Assembly (NCBI GenBank): GCA_022820995.1
Contig: JAJEEM010000016.1
Coordinates: forward strand, 1 to 64,000
Source of the DNA: Gemmatimonadota bacterium
Lineage (GTDB): Bacteria > Gemmatimonadota > Gemmatimonadetes > Palauibacterales > Palauibacteraceae
Direction: 5' to 3'
DNA length: 64,000 nucleotides
The translations under genes were made by a program, and so were the position numbers. The notes under the pieces were generated by a model, which was given only the letters and a program-made list of their open reading frames with translations, made no database searches and was not told the DNA's origin. Of this stretch, positions 17,242-27,990 are shown piece after piece (within the stretch, counting starts at the first letter, position 1; each line of letters starts with the position of its first letter).

Positions 17242-18491
17242 GGACGCCGTCTCACAAGGTCCGGATCGGACGGTAGCAGCGTCGCGTCATCCGCCGGTAC
17301 GAAGTCCGCGGAGCCGGTGAGGGGCATCGGGGGCTCCCACACGTCGGAATCCGGCTGGAACGCGGCCCAGGCGAACCAGAATGCGTGGTACGCCTCGGGG
17401 TGAGGCTCGAGTCTCTCCCCGTCGAGCGGGCCCGCCACGGCCTCGCCGCCGAAGTTCCACACGCTCCCCGTTTCCACGTCCTGCCGGCGACCTTCGACCA
17501 CTTCGAACGTGAGAAACCGCCCGTTGGCGCGGGCGTGGTAGATCCGCGCACTCTGCGCGACGGAGTTCCAGAACGCGACGATGGGCTCGCCGCCGACGCG
17601 GGCACTCGCGGCCCAGACGGTGAAGTTCTGTCCCTCCTGGTCCTGCGCGGCCACCTCTCTCAGATCCGAGATGGCGAACGCGTAGCCGCCGGTCCCCGAC
17701 GGGACGCCGACCACGCGCTCCTTGGGCCTTCGCCGCAAGTCGATCGGGGCGGATGTCGGATAGAAGAGCGATGCGCTGTCCGGGTCCCGGTAGTTCCCGT
17801 ACGGGTAGAGGGTGTAGAGGAAGTCGTGCCCCGTCACGCGCGTCGCGATCCAGGTGTCCTGAAAGACCTGGAGCCAGGCCCCGTACACCATCAACTCGTA
17901 CGGCACGCGCTTCAGGCTGATGCCGTCCTGCGGGCCGCAGGTCGCGGCTCGCGTGAGCTGGGGATAGAGCGTCCCGGAACCGTCATCCATCACGAGATTG
18001 TTGTCGAGGACGTAGTTGGACACCGCGAAGTCGGGCGTCTCGGTCGCTGCGGGGTCGAAGACGCGGACGGATCCCGTGAGCGGCGAATAGGTGATCGTGA
18101 GCCGTTCTCCCATCGCATTCGGGACCGCCGGGTCGACGTCCGCCTGCAGGTTCAGAACCTCGTGGTACCAGAGCAGCTTCAGGGGTACGGCGAGGGGCTG
18201 GCCGTTGAATTCGAGCCCGATCACGAGGTCGCTGCGGTTCACGTAACCGACGTGGGGCGCGATGAGCCGCGTGGCGACCTTGGGATTGGTGAGCGCCGGA
18301 ATGTTCGAACGCTCGGCGCCGGCGTCCGTGAAGTTCGCGAACGGGAGCGAGCAGTCCGAGAACGGGGGCGGCGGACCGAAGCTCTCTCCTGTGCATGCGG
18401 CGAGCCCCACCGCATGCGGCACGAGGGCGATTCGGAGCAGACGGCGGCGCAACCCGACCCATCGGGCGACACTACTCCTGGCTGGACTCAT
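17235..18491 (-). CDS. DUF3179 domain lipoprotein
   Basis: A 418-residue protein with a twin-arginine-containing N-terminus and lipobox GLAAC. Family marks of DUF3179 are clear: IPALTNPKV, LVIGLEFNGQPLAVPLKLLWYHEV, ITYSPLTGSVRVFDP, a VSNYVLDNNLVMDDG loop and a C-terminal YHAFWFAWAAFQPD. The function of the family is unknown. In many members the strand before the LTGS loop carries Cys (YCPLTG), but here it is Tyr-Ser-Pro. ATG 18491 has GAGG six bases upstream; ATG 18512 is an alternative. Confidence 0.82.
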   Translation of the reverse strand: MSPARSSVARWVGLRRRLLRIALVPHAVGLAACTGESFGPPPPFSDCSLPFANFTDAGAERSNIPALTNPKVATRLIAPHVGYVNRSDLVIGLEFNGQPLAVPLKLLWYHEVLNLQADVDPAVPNAMGERLTITYSPLTGSVRVFDPAATETPDFAVSNYVLDNNLVMDDGSGTLYPQLTRAATCGPQDGISLKRVPYELMVYGAWLQVFQDTWIATRVTGHDFLYTLYPYGNYRDPDSASLFYPTSAPIDLRRRPKERVVGVPSGTGGYAFAISDLREVAAQDQEGQNFTVWAASARVGGEPIVAFWNSVAQSARIYHARANGRFLTFEVVEGRRQDVETGSVWNFGGEAVAGPLDGERLEPHPEAYHAFWFAWAAFQPDSDVWEPPMPLTGSADFVPADDATLLPSDPDLVRRRPR

Positions 18492-18588
18492 CCGGTGCCT
18501 CGCACCTGTCATGCTCCGTCACCGTTGGACGCGAGAGTGCCCGCCGGTGCTTCGGACGGTGGGACCGGCGAGGCCGCCGGCCGTCGAG

Positions 18589-18735
18589 CTAGATGAACAA
18601 GGCCTCGTTCTCGGAATCGACTCCCTGGATGTCGGCCCTCTGCGTCCGCACATCCTTCTGGCCGACCTGACGCTGCCCGACGACGATCATCGCGATACTC
18701 GCGACGAGCGCCAGCGCGATCCTCAGCTTCTTCAT
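18589..18735 (-). CDS. 48-residue single-pass membrane peptide
   Basis: A short gene with a strong GAGGGGGGAC ribosome site. It starts MKKLRIALALVASIAMIVVG, a perfect signal or membrane helix, then a polar tail (QRQVGQKDVRTQRADIQ) ending in ENEALFI. No family is recognised. It lies 30 bp after the stop of the upstream lipoprotein gene and about 97 bp before the DUF3179 gene, so it is probably in the same transcript. Confidence 0.55.
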   Translation of the reverse strand: MKKLRIALALVASIAMIVVGQRQVGQKDVRTQRADIQGVDSENEALFI

Positions 18736-18765
18736 GGCGTCCCCCCTCTTCCGTCGTCCCTGCCC

Positions 18766-19281
18766 CTAACGCCGCACTAACGCCGGATCCGGACACAGAT
18801 CGCTCCCATAGTATAAGGCCTTCCTGCCATTTAACGAACTCTGGGGCCCGATGGTGACACGTCCGATGGGAGCATCGGCCTCGATGGCCCAGCGGTTGAG
18901 AGTGTCCCCGGCCAGCGCGAGGTCGGTCTCCGCCAGGAGCATCCCTCCCTCAGCGCGTGCCTCGAGGCGGACGAGATCGGCGCGCACCCGAATGTTGACC
19001 CGGACGGAATCCCGGCGCGGCACGGTATCGAGCACCACGCTTCCGGCTCCGGCAGCGGCGAAGACGTAGGCGTCGATGTCGAGCGGGTTGACGAGAAGGA
19101 TCCGATACTCGCGGGTCGGACCCTCGCCCGGGAGCCGAGCGACCGCTGCGGCGTCGTCGGACGGCACGGAATCGGGCGGGACGACGGACGAATCGGACGT
19201 GTCGGCCGCCGGGGCGCACGCCGCCGCGAGCCCCGCGAGCGCCGAAAGGGCGCGGCCCCACCGGCATGGCCGCCCGTTCAG
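18766..19281 (-). CDS. Hypothetical lipoprotein with an unclear start
   Basis: The frame from about 19281 encodes a lipoprotein signal (RALSALAGLAAAC, lipobox Cys at about residue 22) and then a Ser/Asp-rich linker and a small beta domain (REYRILLVNPLDIDAYVFA, RVNIRVRADLVRLEARAEGG). No ATG, GTG or TTG precedes the signal in this frame. Either CTG 19281, which overlaps the GlpD stop, is used, or one base has been gained: removing one base near 19255-19260 would join ATG 19267 to this frame. GTG 19167 is the first ordinary start but would remove the signal. The function is unknown. Confidence 0.55.
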   Translation of the reverse strand: MNGRPCRWGRALSALAGLAAACAPAADTSDSSVVPPDSVPSDDAAAVARLPGEGPTREYRILLVNPLDIDAYVFAAAGAGSVVLDTVPRRDSVRVNIRVRADLVRLEARAEGGMLLAETDLALAGDTLNRWAIEADAPIGRVTIGPQSSLNGRKALYYGSDLCPDPALVRR

Positions 19282-20996
19282 CGGACCCCCTTCGCCCCGG
19301 CCGCCAACTCGCGGATCGCGCCGTCGTCCACCGCCCTGAAGGCCAGCGCGCGTTTCACTTCCCTCATCTGTCGTTCGCCTGTCCAGTCCAGCTCCGGGGC
19401 CACGACTTCAGCGACGCGCCGCGCCGCATCCGCCGTGCCGGAGCGCGTCTCGAGGCCGACCCGCATCCGCCGAAAGAGAATGTCCTCGACGTGAAGGGCC
19501 ATCTCGCTCCGCACCGAATACACCGCTTCGGCCAGAAGGTGCGGCCGACCCGCGACGACCCTCTCGCCAAGTCGCGGGTTTCGCTCGACGAGGTCGAGAA
19601 CCCGGTTCGCTCTCGTCCCGTACGCGCGCGTGAGGCGGTCGGCGGAAACCCGCTCGAGTCCCTGCGCGCGGGCACGCGTCCGGATCCTGCTGCGGAGCGC
19701 GTCCAGATCCCGGAACCGCGCGCCGGGGAGCGGGACCTTGTCCGTGTCCACCCTGCGGTGCGCCTTCACGCCGGCCGGCGCAAGGAAGGCCTGCACGCGA
19801 TCCAGCGTCGCCTCGGCCATGTGCCGGTGAGAGGTCAGTTTTCCTCCGCTCAGGGTGAAGACGCCCGGGGGATGCTGATGGACCTCGAACTCCCTCGAGA
19901 CGGCGCCCTCGTCGGCGCCGTCCGCGGGCGGCGCGACGAGCGGCCGCAGGCCGGCCCAGGCGCTGATCACATCCTCCGGTCCCAGCTTCGATGCGGGGAG
20001 CAGGTGACGGGTGGCCTCGATCAGGTAGGCGATGTCCCCGGGGGTGGCCGCGACCTCGTGCGGACGGCCACCGAAGAACTCGTCCGTGGTGCCGATGAGG
20101 GTGAGGTCCTCCCGCCACGGAAGGATGAACATCACGCGGCCGTCCCGGGGCGCCTCGAAGATCAGGGCGCCGGAGTGCCCCACCCGTTCGCGCGCCACGT
20201 GGATGTGCGTCCCGCGCGAGGGACGGATGCGCACGGGGGCCGCCGCGTCCTCCTCCGGGCCGGGCCCCCGCGCGTTCGCGGTGACGCGGTCGAGCATCTG
20301 TTCGGCCCACGCGCCGGTCGCGTTCACGACCGCGAGGGCGTCGACGGCCACTTCCCGTCCGCTCTCCGCGTCTCTCACCAGCGCCCGGTGGCCCGGCCAG
20401 TCCGAGGCGTCGACGCGGACGACCTCGGCCCGGTTGACCACGGTCGCACCGGCCTCGACGGCCGCCACGATGGTCGTGACGACGAGCCGCGCATCGTCCA
20501 CCTGGGCGTCGAAATAGCGCGCGCCGCCGAGAAGTCCGTCGGCGCGCAGCCCCGGTTCACGGGCGAGCATGGCCTCGGTGTCGAGCATCTGATGCCGTTC
20601 GATGTTGCGGAACAGCGAGAGCGCGTCGTAGAGCCACATCCCCGCGTCCAGCTTCATCCGGCCGATGCGGCCGTCCCGGAAGATCGGAAAGTGGAACTCC
20701 AGCGGCCGGACGAGATGGGTCGCGATGCGGAGCAGGGTCCGCCGTTCCTGGCTCGCCTCGAACACGAGGTCGAACTCGAAGTGCTCCAGGTAGCGCAGGC
20801 CGCCGTGGACGAGGCGGGAAGAACGGCTGCTCGTGCCCGACGCGAAGTCCGCGGCTTCGACGAGCGCGGTGCGAAAACCGCGGCGGGCGGCGTCCCGCGC
20901 GACGGCGGCGCCGGAGATGCCGCCCCCGATGACGATGATGTCGAAGGCGGTCTCCGCGAGGTTCCGGAACTGCTCGGCGCGCCCCGGAGCCGTCAC
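19278..20996 (-). CDS. glpD: Aerobic glycerol-3-phosphate dehydrogenase
   Basis: A 572-residue FAD enzyme that oxidises glycerol-3-phosphate to dihydroxyacetone phosphate and feeds electrons to quinone at the membrane. The FAD Rossmann motif IIVIGGGISGAAVARDAARRG is near the N-terminus. It is followed by ASGTSSRSSRLVHGGLRYLE and IRPSRGTHIHV, which are diagnostic for GlpD, and the C-terminal DAO_C helical domain (ALRSRIRTRARAQG onward). GTG 20996 is four bases after the alcohol dehydrogenase stop. No glpF or glpK is in the window. Confidence 0.92.
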   Translation of the reverse strand: MTAPGRAEQFRNLAETAFDIIVIGGGISGAAVARDAARRGFRTALVEAADFASGTSSRSSRLVHGGLRYLEHFEFDLVFEASQERRTLLRIATHLVRPLEFHFPIFRDGRIGRMKLDAGMWLYDALSLFRNIERHQMLDTEAMLAREPGLRADGLLGGARYFDAQVDDARLVVTTIVAAVEAGATVVNRAEVVRVDASDWPGHRALVRDAESGREVAVDALAVVNATGAWAEQMLDRVTANARGPGPEEDAAAPVRIRPSRGTHIHVARERVGHSGALIFEAPRDGRVMFILPWREDLTLIGTTDEFFGGRPHEVAATPGDIAYLIEATRHLLPASKLGPEDVISAWAGLRPLVAPPADGADEGAVSREFEVHQHPPGVFTLSGGKLTSHRHMAEATLDRVQAFLAPAGVKAHRRVDTDKVPLPGARFRDLDALRSRIRTRARAQGLERVSADRLTRAYGTRANRVLDLVERNPRLGERVVAGRPHLLAEAVYSVRSEMALHVEDILFRRMRVGLETRSGTADAARRVAEVVAPELDWTGERQMREVKRALAFRAVDDGAIRELAAGAKGVR

Positions 20997-21000
20997 GGGG

Positions 21001-22035
21001 TCACGGCTCGAGGACGAGCTTCCCGAAGACTCCGCCCGCCTCCAGCCGCTCGTGGGCCTCGCGCGCCCGGTCCAGCGGCCACACGTCGTCGACGATCGGG
21101 GCAAGAGTGCCGTCCAGCACGAGACCCATCACGGCCTCGAACTCGGCACGCGTCGCCATCGTCGTCCCCATGATCGATGTCTGACTCCAGAACAGGCGTG
21201 CGATGTTGAGCGTGCCCTGCGGCCCGGTCGTCGCACCGTACACGACCATCCTGCCCGAACGCGCCAGCGCGCGAACGCAGCCCTCCCACGTCGCCGCGCC
21301 CACGCTGTCGAGGACGAGATCGACGCCGCGCTTCTCCGTCTCCCTCCAGACGCGCCGCGAGAAGTCCTCCTCGAGGCGATCGATGACGAGGTCCGCCCCC
21401 AGCGCCTCGACCCGCCCCACGTTCGCGGGCCCGCTCGTGACCGCGAACACGCGCGCCCCGTGGTGCTTCGCGATCTGGATCGCGGCAGTGGAGACGCCGC
21501 CCGACGCCCCGGTCACGAGAACGGTCTCTCCCGGCGCCAGCCGCCCCCGCGAGAGGAGTCCGCGCCAGGCCGTCTGGTATACGAGCGGCGCGACGGCCGC
21601 GGTCGCGAACGGGAAGCCGTCGGGGAGCCGGACCAGGTTGCGCACCGGAACCGCGACCCGCTCCGCGAAACCGCCGGGGACGTGCTCGCCGAGTATGCGG
21701 TAGGAGGTGCAGAGGGGGTGCTCGCCGCGGGCGCACCATTCGCAGCCGGCGCGGGCGCACCAGAGGCCCGGGTTCACCGCGACCCGGTCTCCGGGGGTCC
21801 AGCCCTCCACGCCATCCCCGGTCGCCGTGATCTCGCCCGCCACATCCGAGCCCCCGATGTGGGGCATCTTCAGCGTGAGCCCGGGCAGGCCGCGACGCGT
21901 CCAGAGGTCGAGGTGGTTGAGGCCCGCCGCGCGCACGCGGATCAGCACCTGGCCGGGACCCGCCGTCGGCTCCGGCAGGTCGCCGACGCGGATGACGTCG
22001 GGACCCCCGTGTCGTTCGAAGTAGGCCGCTTTCAT
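21001..22035 (-). CDS. Zinc-type alcohol dehydrogenase / quinone oxidoreductase (MDR family)
   Basis: A 344-residue medium-chain dehydrogenase. The N-terminal GroES-like half contains a zinc-site pattern (WCARAGCEWCARGEHPLC) and GSDVAGEITATG. The cofactor half has VLVTGASGGVSTAAIQIAKHHGARV, the NAD(P) Rossmann loop. The end VFGKLVLEP is typical. It oxidises an alcohol or reduces an enone; the substrate is unknown. ATG 22035 fits the family start (MKAAYFERHGGP). It is first in the operon with glpD and divergent from the suf operon. Confidence 0.88.
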   Translation of the reverse strand: MKAAYFERHGGPDVIRVGDLPEPTAGPGQVLIRVRAAGLNHLDLWTRRGLPGLTLKMPHIGGSDVAGEITATGDGVEGWTPGDRVAVNPGLWCARAGCEWCARGEHPLCTSYRILGEHVPGGFAERVAVPVRNLVRLPDGFPFATAAVAPLVYQTAWRGLLSRGRLAPGETVLVTGASGGVSTAAIQIAKHHGARVFAVTSGPANVGRVEALGADLVIDRLEEDFSRRVWRETEKRGVDLVLDSVGAATWEGCVRALARSGRMVVYGATTGPQGTLNIARLFWSQTSIMGTTMATRAEFEAVMGLVLDGTLAPIVDDVWPLDRAREAHERLEAGGVFGKLVLEP

Positions 22036-22117
22036 GGCCGCCAACCTACGGTCGCGCCGCAGGCCGTGCAGGGGACGCCGCCCGCCGCGGAGGGGACGCC
22101 GACGTGAGCTCGAAACA

Positions 22118-22136
22118 GTTGAGAACCGGTCTCAAC
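22118..22136. promoter_or_regulatory. Inverted repeat just upstream of the suf promoter
   Basis: GTTGAGAACCGGTCTCAAC: seven-base arms GTTGAGA/TCTCAAC around ACCGG. It ends six bases before the -35 element of the suf promoter, a usual activator position. The regulator is unknown; an Rrf2/SufR-type protein is a possibility. Confidence 0.5.
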
Positions 22137-22141
22137 GACGC

Positions 22142-22170
22142 TTGATAAGGGATCGTGCGCCGCGTATCTT
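22142..22170 (+). promoter_or_regulatory. Sigma-70-like promoter of the suf operon
   Basis: TTGATA (22142-22147), a 17-base spacer and TATCTT (22165-22170) match the housekeeping consensus at 5/6 and 4/6 positions. Transcription would start near 22177, inside or next to the Fur-like palindrome and about 95 bases before sufC. Confidence 0.6.
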
Positions 22171-22177
22171 GTCCCGT

Positions 22178-22192
22178 CGATAATCGTTATCG
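22178..22192. promoter_or_regulatory. Fur-like operator
   Basis: CGATAATCGTTATCG is a perfect 15-base palindrome whose core GATAAT-n-(A/G)TTATC matches the 7-1-7 Fur box pattern. It covers the expected start site of the suf promoter, so a bound iron-Fur repressor would block transcription. This predicts suf induction in iron limitation, as known in E. coli. Confidence 0.65.
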
Positions 22193-22270
22193 GTTCATTT
22201 TGAATGAATTGCCGTGTTTCCAGGCCGGCGCCCCTGGGTGACCGGCCTTTTGCAACGCAAGAGGACACGA

Positions 22271-23044
22271 ATGTCAGAACCGCTTCTGTCGATACGCGGA
22301 CTCCGGGCGAAAGTGGACGGCGAGGACGGGGAGATCCTGCGCGGCGTCGATCTGGACGTCCAGCGCGGCGAGGTGCATGCGCTCATGGGCCCGAACGGCT
22401 CGGGCAAGAGCACGCTCGCCAAGGTCATCGCCGGCCATCCCGCCTACGAGGTGACGGCCGGCGAGATCCTGTTCGAGGGAGAGGATGTCCTCGAGCTGGA
22501 GCCCGACGAGCGGAGCCGCGCGGGGATCTTTCTCGCCTTCCAGTATCCCGCGGAGATACCGGGGGTCTCGATCGCCAATTTTCTGCGGACGGCCGTGAAC
22601 GCGCGGCTGGGCGAGGGCGAGGAGATGGACGTGTTCGGGTTCCAGCGCACGCTCACGGAGAAGATGGAGATGCTGAAGATGGATCCGGGCTTCGCGGCCC
22701 GGTATGTGAACGACGGCTTCTCCGGCGGCGAAAAGAAGCGGAACGAGATCCTGCAGATGGCCGTGCTTCGGCCGGCGCTCGGGGTCCTGGATGAGACGGA
22801 CAGCGGACTCGACATCGACGCGCTCAAGATCGTGGCCAGCGGCGTGAACCGCCTCTCCGAAGCCGACGAGGCGCTCGGGGTGCTGCTCATCACGCACTAC
22901 AAGAGGATCCTGAACTATATCCGGCCGGATCGAGTACACGTGATGATGGCGGGCCGCATCGCGGAGAGCGGCGGCGCCTCGCTCGCCGACAAGCTGGAGG
23001 CCGAAGGTTACGACTGGCTCCACCGGGCGGTGGCGGCGGTCTGA
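22271..23044 (+). CDS. sufC: Fe-S cluster assembly ATPase SufC
   Basis: A 257-residue ABC-type ATPase of the SufBCD scaffold complex. Walker A GPNGSGKS (about residues 40-47), the Q-loop FLAFQYP, the ABC signature [11 protein letters not shown] and the altered Walker [14 protein letters not shown] with the SufC-specific S-G-L-D-I-D are all present. It builds iron-sulfur clusters in the cytoplasm with SufB and SufD. The start at ATG 22271 gives the standard N-terminus. It is the first gene of the operon and is controlled by the promoter and Fur-like site upstream. Confidence 0.97.
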   Translation: MSEPLLSIRGLRAKVDGEDGEILRGVDLDVQRGEVHALMGPNGSGKSTLAKVIAGHPAYEVTAGEILFEGEDVLELEPDERSRAGIFLAFQYPAEIPGVSIANFLRTAVNARLGEGEEMDVFGFQRTLTEKMEMLKMDPGFAARYVNDGFSGGEKKRNEILQMAVLRPALGVLDETDSGLDIDALKIVASGVNRLSEADEALGVLLITHYKRILNYIRPDRVHVMMAGRIAESGGASLADKLEAEGYDWLHRAVAAV

Positions 23045-23066
23045 GGCCGTAAAGGAAGGAACAGAC

Positions 23067-24482
23067 ATGCCCCGGAACGAGACGATCACCGAACTTGGAC
23101 TCGACGAATACAAGTACGGATTTGTCACGGAGGACCAGCCCGTCTTCAAGGCCGTCCCCGGCCTGTCGGAGGACATCGTCCGACAGATCTCGCACCACAA
23201 GGAAGAGCCGGACTGGATGCTCGAGTTCCGACTCAAGGCGCTCGAAGTCTACTACTCCAAGCCGATGCCGAAATGGGGCGGCGACCTCTCGAAGCTCGAG
23301 GACACGCTCGACGAGATCTATTTTTACCTGAAGCCGCAGGACCAGATGGAGCGGTCCTGGGACGACGTCCCGCAGGAGATCAAGGACACGTTCGAGAAGC
23401 TCGGGATCCCCGAGGCGGAGCGTAAGGCGCTCGCCGGGGTCGGGGCCCAGTACGAGTCCGAGATGGTCTACCACTCCCTGAAGGAGCAGTGGGAGGAGCA
23501 GGGCGTGATCTTCGAGTCGATCGAGGACGGGCTCGCGAAGCACCCCGAGCTGTTCCGGCAGTACTTCTCCACCGTCGTTCCCACGCACGACAACAAGTTC
23601 GCGGCGCTCAACTCGGCCGTATGGTCGGGCGGGTCGTTCGTCTACATCCCGAAGGGGGTGAAGGTGGAGATCCCGCTCCAGGCCTACTTCCGGGTCAACG
23701 CGGAGCGCATGGGCCAGTTCGAGCGCACCCTCATCATCTGCGAAGAGGGGGCCGAAGCCCACTACATCGAGGGCTGCACGGCGCCGGTCTACTCGACGGA
23801 CTCCTTCCACTCCGGCGTCATCGAGATCGTGGTCAAGAAGGGCGCGCGCTTCCGCTACACGACGATCCAGAACTGGTCGAACAACATGTACAACCTCGTC
23901 ACGCAGCGGGCGCTCGTGCACGAGGAGGCGAAGATGGAGTGGCTCGACGGGAACCTGGGCTCGAAACTCACGATGAAATATCCGTCGTGCTACCTGGTCG
24001 GAGAGCGGGCGCACGGCGAGATCCTCTCCATCGCGTACGCGGGGGACGGCCAGCACCAGGACACGGGCGGCAAGGTGATCCACGCCGCCCCCAACACGAC
24101 ATCGCAGATCACCTCGAAGTCGATCTCGAAGGGGCTCGGACGCTCTTCGTACCGCGGACTGTGCAAAGTCTATGACGGCGCCGAGGGCGCGAAGTCCAAC
24201 GTCGAGTGCGACGCCCTGCTGCTCGACGAGACGTCGCGGACGGACACCTACCCCTACATCGAGATCGACGAGAACACGGCGTCCATCGGGCACGAAGCCA
24301 CGGTCTCGAAGGTCGGCGACGAGCAGCTCTTCTACCTGATGAGTCGCGGGCTCGACGAGGCGGAGGCGATGGCGATGATCGTCCGCGGCTTCATCGAGCC
24401 GGTGGCGAAGGAGTTGCCACTCGAGTACGCGATCGAGCTGAACCGGCTGATCGAGCTGGAGATGGAGGGGTCGGTCGGATGA
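23067..24482 (+). CDS. sufB: Fe-S cluster assembly scaffold SufB
   Basis: A 471-residue protein matching SufB along its length: the early [30 protein letters not shown]-like segment ([17 protein letters not shown]), the right-handed helix core with EGCTAPVY (the conserved Cys used for sulfur acceptance) and the C-terminal [11 protein letters not shown]-like stretch ([23 protein letters not shown]). It forms the cluster with SufC and SufD. AAGGAAGGA precedes the ATG. It overlaps sufD by ATGA. Confidence 0.97.
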   Translation: MPRNETITELGLDEYKYGFVTEDQPVFKAVPGLSEDIVRQISHHKEEPDWMLEFRLKALEVYYSKPMPKWGGDLSKLEDTLDEIYFYLKPQDQMERSWDDVPQEIKDTFEKLGIPEAERKALAGVGAQYESEMVYHSLKEQWEEQGVIFESIEDGLAKHPELFRQYFSTVVPTHDNKFAALNSAVWSGGSFVYIPKGVKVEIPLQAYFRVNAERMGQFERTLIICEEGAEAHYIEGCTAPVYSTDSFHSGVIEIVVKKGARFRYTTIQNWSNNMYNLVTQRALVHEEAKMEWLDGNLGSKLTMKYPSCYLVGERAHGEILSIAYAGDGQHQDTGGKVIHAAPNTTSQITSKSISKGLGRSSYRGLCKVYDGAEGAKSNVECDALLLDETSRTDTYPYIEIDENTASIGHEATVSKVGDEQLFYLMSRGLDEAEAMAMIVRGFIEPVAKELPLEYAIELNRLIELEMEGSVG

Positions 24483-25810
24483 GCACGATGACAGCCGGGC
24501 CGGCGGAATCGACGCTGGCCGCGGCGGACTTCGATACGCTTGCCGGCGGGCTGACGGAGCCGGAAGCGATCGCGGAGGCGCGGACCGCCGCGTGGGAACG
24601 GTTCACCGCCCTCCCCTGGCCGACGAAGAAGTCGGAGGAATGGCGGTACACGGACCTCGCGAAGGTCGGCTTCGAGGCGCTCACCCCGGTGGTCCCGGCA
24701 CCCGCGACGGCGGAAGCGCTGCCAGCGGACGTGCGCGACGTGCTCGGACGCTCCGGGGAGCGCGCGGGCGTCGTCGTGCTGCGGGAGGGGCGGGTCGCGC
24801 ACCTCGAACTCGAAGCCGGGGTGGCGCGGAGCGGCGTGGTCCTGTGTTCGATCCGGGACGCGGCGGACCGGCACCCGGAGGTGCTGAGGCGGGCGCTGCT
24901 GGAGGCGCAGCCGGGCCCCGCCGAGGAGAAGCTCTGGGCGCTGCACCTCGCTCTCCTGGGCGGAGGCTACTTCCTCTACGTGCCGCGCGGCGTGGAGATG
25001 CCGGCGCCGATCCACGCGTTCCACATCGTCGAGCGGGCGGGGACGCTCTCCTCCGCACACTCGTTCGTGTACGGGGAGTCCGGCGCCCGGGCCGCGGTCA
25101 TCGATGAGTTTCTTTCCGGCGACCTCGATGCGGAGACGGTCTCGCTTCACGGGGCGACGATCACGGGGGAGGGGGGCGCGGGTATCGAGTACGTCGCGCT
25201 CCAGCGCTTCGGCCGCGGCGTGAAGCGGTTCTCGACGCAGCACGTCACCGCGGGACGCGACTCGCGCGTCGTGACCTTCAACGTCGCGCTCGGGGGCGAC
25301 CTTTCGCGGGCGGACATCACAAGCCGTCTCGACGGGCCCGGGAGCGACAGCGAGATGCTCGCACTCTGGTTCGGGGACTCCGACCAGCACTTCGACCACC
25401 ACACGCTGCAGCATCACGCGGCGCCGCACGCGCACAGCGACCTGCTGTTCAAGGGGGCGCTGACGGATGCGGGTTCGAGCGTCTTCCGCGGGCTGATCCG
25501 GGTCGACAAGGGGGCCCAGCTCACGGACGCCTATCAGACCAACCGCAACCTGCTCCTGAGCGAGGGCGCGCATGCCTCCGCGCTTCCCAACCTCGAGATC
25601 GAGGCCGACGACGTGCGCTGCTCGCACGGGGCGACGATCGGGCAGGTGGAGGACGGCCAACTCTTCTACCTGATGAGCCGCGGCCTCACCCGGCGCCAGG
25701 CCGAGCGCCTTCTCGTGTTCGGGTTCTTCGATGAGGTGCTGGGGCGCCTTCCGATGGAGGGGGTGCGGGCGCGCGTGCGCGAAGCGATCGAGGAGAAGAT
25801 CGGGCTATGA
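24479..25810 (+). CDS. sufD: Fe-S cluster assembly protein SufD
   Basis: A 443-residue SufB paralogue. The N-terminus has the [13 protein letters not shown] motif of SufD. The core beta-helix includes [25 protein letters not shown] and [19 protein letters not shown], and it ends in [23 protein letters not shown] with the essential histidine region. It is part of the SufBC2D scaffold and is needed for iron entry. ATG 24479 overlaps the sufB stop, so the two are translationally coupled. Confidence 0.95.
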   Translation: MSTMTAGPAESTLAAADFDTLAGGLTEPEAIAEARTAAWERFTALPWPTKKSEEWRYTDLAKVGFEALTPVVPAPATAEALPADVRDVLGRSGERAGVVVLREGRVAHLELEAGVARSGVVLCSIRDAADRHPEVLRRALLEAQPGPAEEKLWALHLALLGGGYFLYVPRGVEMPAPIHAFHIVERAGTLSSAHSFVYGESGARAAVIDEFLSGDLDAETVSLHGATITGEGGAGIEYVALQRFGRGVKRFSTQHVTAGRDSRVVTFNVALGGDLSRADITSRLDGPGSDSEMLALWFGDSDQHFDHHTLQHHAAPHAHSDLLFKGALTDAGSSVFRGLIRVDKGAQLTDAYQTNRNLLLSEGAHASALPNLEIEADDVRCSHGATIGQVEDGQLFYLMSRGLTRRQAERLLVFGFFDEVLGRLPMEGVRARVREAIEEKIGL

Positions 25811-26118
25811 GCCGGTTCGTCACGGTGGCGAGGGTCGATGATGTGCCCGAGAACGGCACGTGCGGCGTGATGGCCGAGGATCTGGCGATCGCCCTCATCC
25901 GGAGCGGGGGCGAGGTCTACGCCCTCGAGGACTGTTGCTCCCACGAGGAGTTCCCTCTCTCGGACGGCGAGGTCGAGGGGGGCGAGATCACCTGTCTCCT
26001 CCACGGGGCGCGCTTCGACCTCGCGACCGGCGCGCCGAGGGCGCTCCCGGCGGTCATGCCGGTCCGGCGCTTCGACGTGCGGATCGACGGGGACGACATT
26101 CAGGTCGATCTCGGCTGA
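25807..26118 (+). CDS. Rieske-type [2Fe-2S] ferredoxin
   Basis: A 103-residue soluble Rieske protein. The two cluster motifs are CSH (in DCCSHEEFPLSDG) and CLLH (in EITCLLHGARFDLATG), spaced as in dioxygenase-type Rieske ferredoxins. Its start overlaps the sufD stop (ATGA). Such a ferredoxin is a common member of suf operons in Actinobacteria and related groups, where it may give electrons for cluster assembly. That role is inferred. Confidence 0.92.
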   Translation: MSRFVTVARVDDVPENGTCGVMAEDLAIALIRSGGEVYALEDCCSHEEFPLSDGEVEGGEITCLLHGARFDLATGAPRALPAVMPVRRFDVRIDGDDIQVDLG

Positions 26119-26146
26119 GCGGGACCCAGCCGAGGACCGGGGCCCG

Positions 26147-27454
<1,308 letters not shown>

Positions 27455-27458
27455 ATCC

Positions 27459-27956
27459 ATGATCGAACCCCGTTCGACGACGCCCGGGCCGATCGACCGG
27501 GAGATCCCTTCGTCACTCAACCAGCTGTACCAGGAAGTCATCCTCGATCACTACCGGAAACCCCGGAACAAGGGGCAACTGGACGAAGCCACGCACGCGA
27601 TCACGATGAACAACCCCCTCTGCGGCGACGTGATCGAACTCATGTTGCGCGTGAAGGGGGGGAGCATCGCCGAGGCGCGCTTCCTGGGTCGCGGGTGCTC
27701 GATCAGCCAGGCGTCGGCCTCGATGCTCACCGGACGCGTGCTGGGGAAGTCGCTCGAGCAGGCGCTCGAACTCTCCGGGAAGTTCACGCACCTCCTGCAC
27801 GGGGACGGAGCGCTGCTGTCGGACGACGACCTCGGCGATCTGCGCACGCTGGCCGGAGTCTCGAAGTTTCCGGTCCGCATCAAGTGCGCGCTGCTGGCGT
27901 GGAACTGTCTCGAGGAGCTGGGCGACGGGACCGGCGCCGACGGCGGCTCCGGGTGA
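27459..27956 (+). CDS. sufU: SufU sulfur-transfer protein
   Basis: A 165-residue IscU-like protein with the three zinc/sulfur cysteines of SufU: NPLCGD, GRGCSISQASASM and VRIKCALLAW. The insertion between the second and third motifs (GKFTHLLHGDGALLSDDDL) is what separates SufU from IscU. It accepts sulfur from SufS and passes it to SufBCD. It is four bases after sufS. Confidence 0.95.
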   Translation: MIEPRSTTPGPIDREIPSSLNQLYQEVILDHYRKPRNKGQLDEATHAITMNNPLCGDVIELMLRVKGGSIAEARFLGRGCSISQASASMLTGRVLGKSLEQALELSGKFTHLLHGDGALLSDDDLGDLRTLAGVSKFPVRIKCALLAWNCLEELGDGTGADGGSG

Positions 27957-27990
27957 ACTCCGCGACTCCGGACGGAAGCCGCAGCCCGGC

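Noticed and set aside
19266-21173. Long plus-strand open frame opposite glpD
   Set aside because: Antisense shadow; GlpD motifs are on the minus strand.
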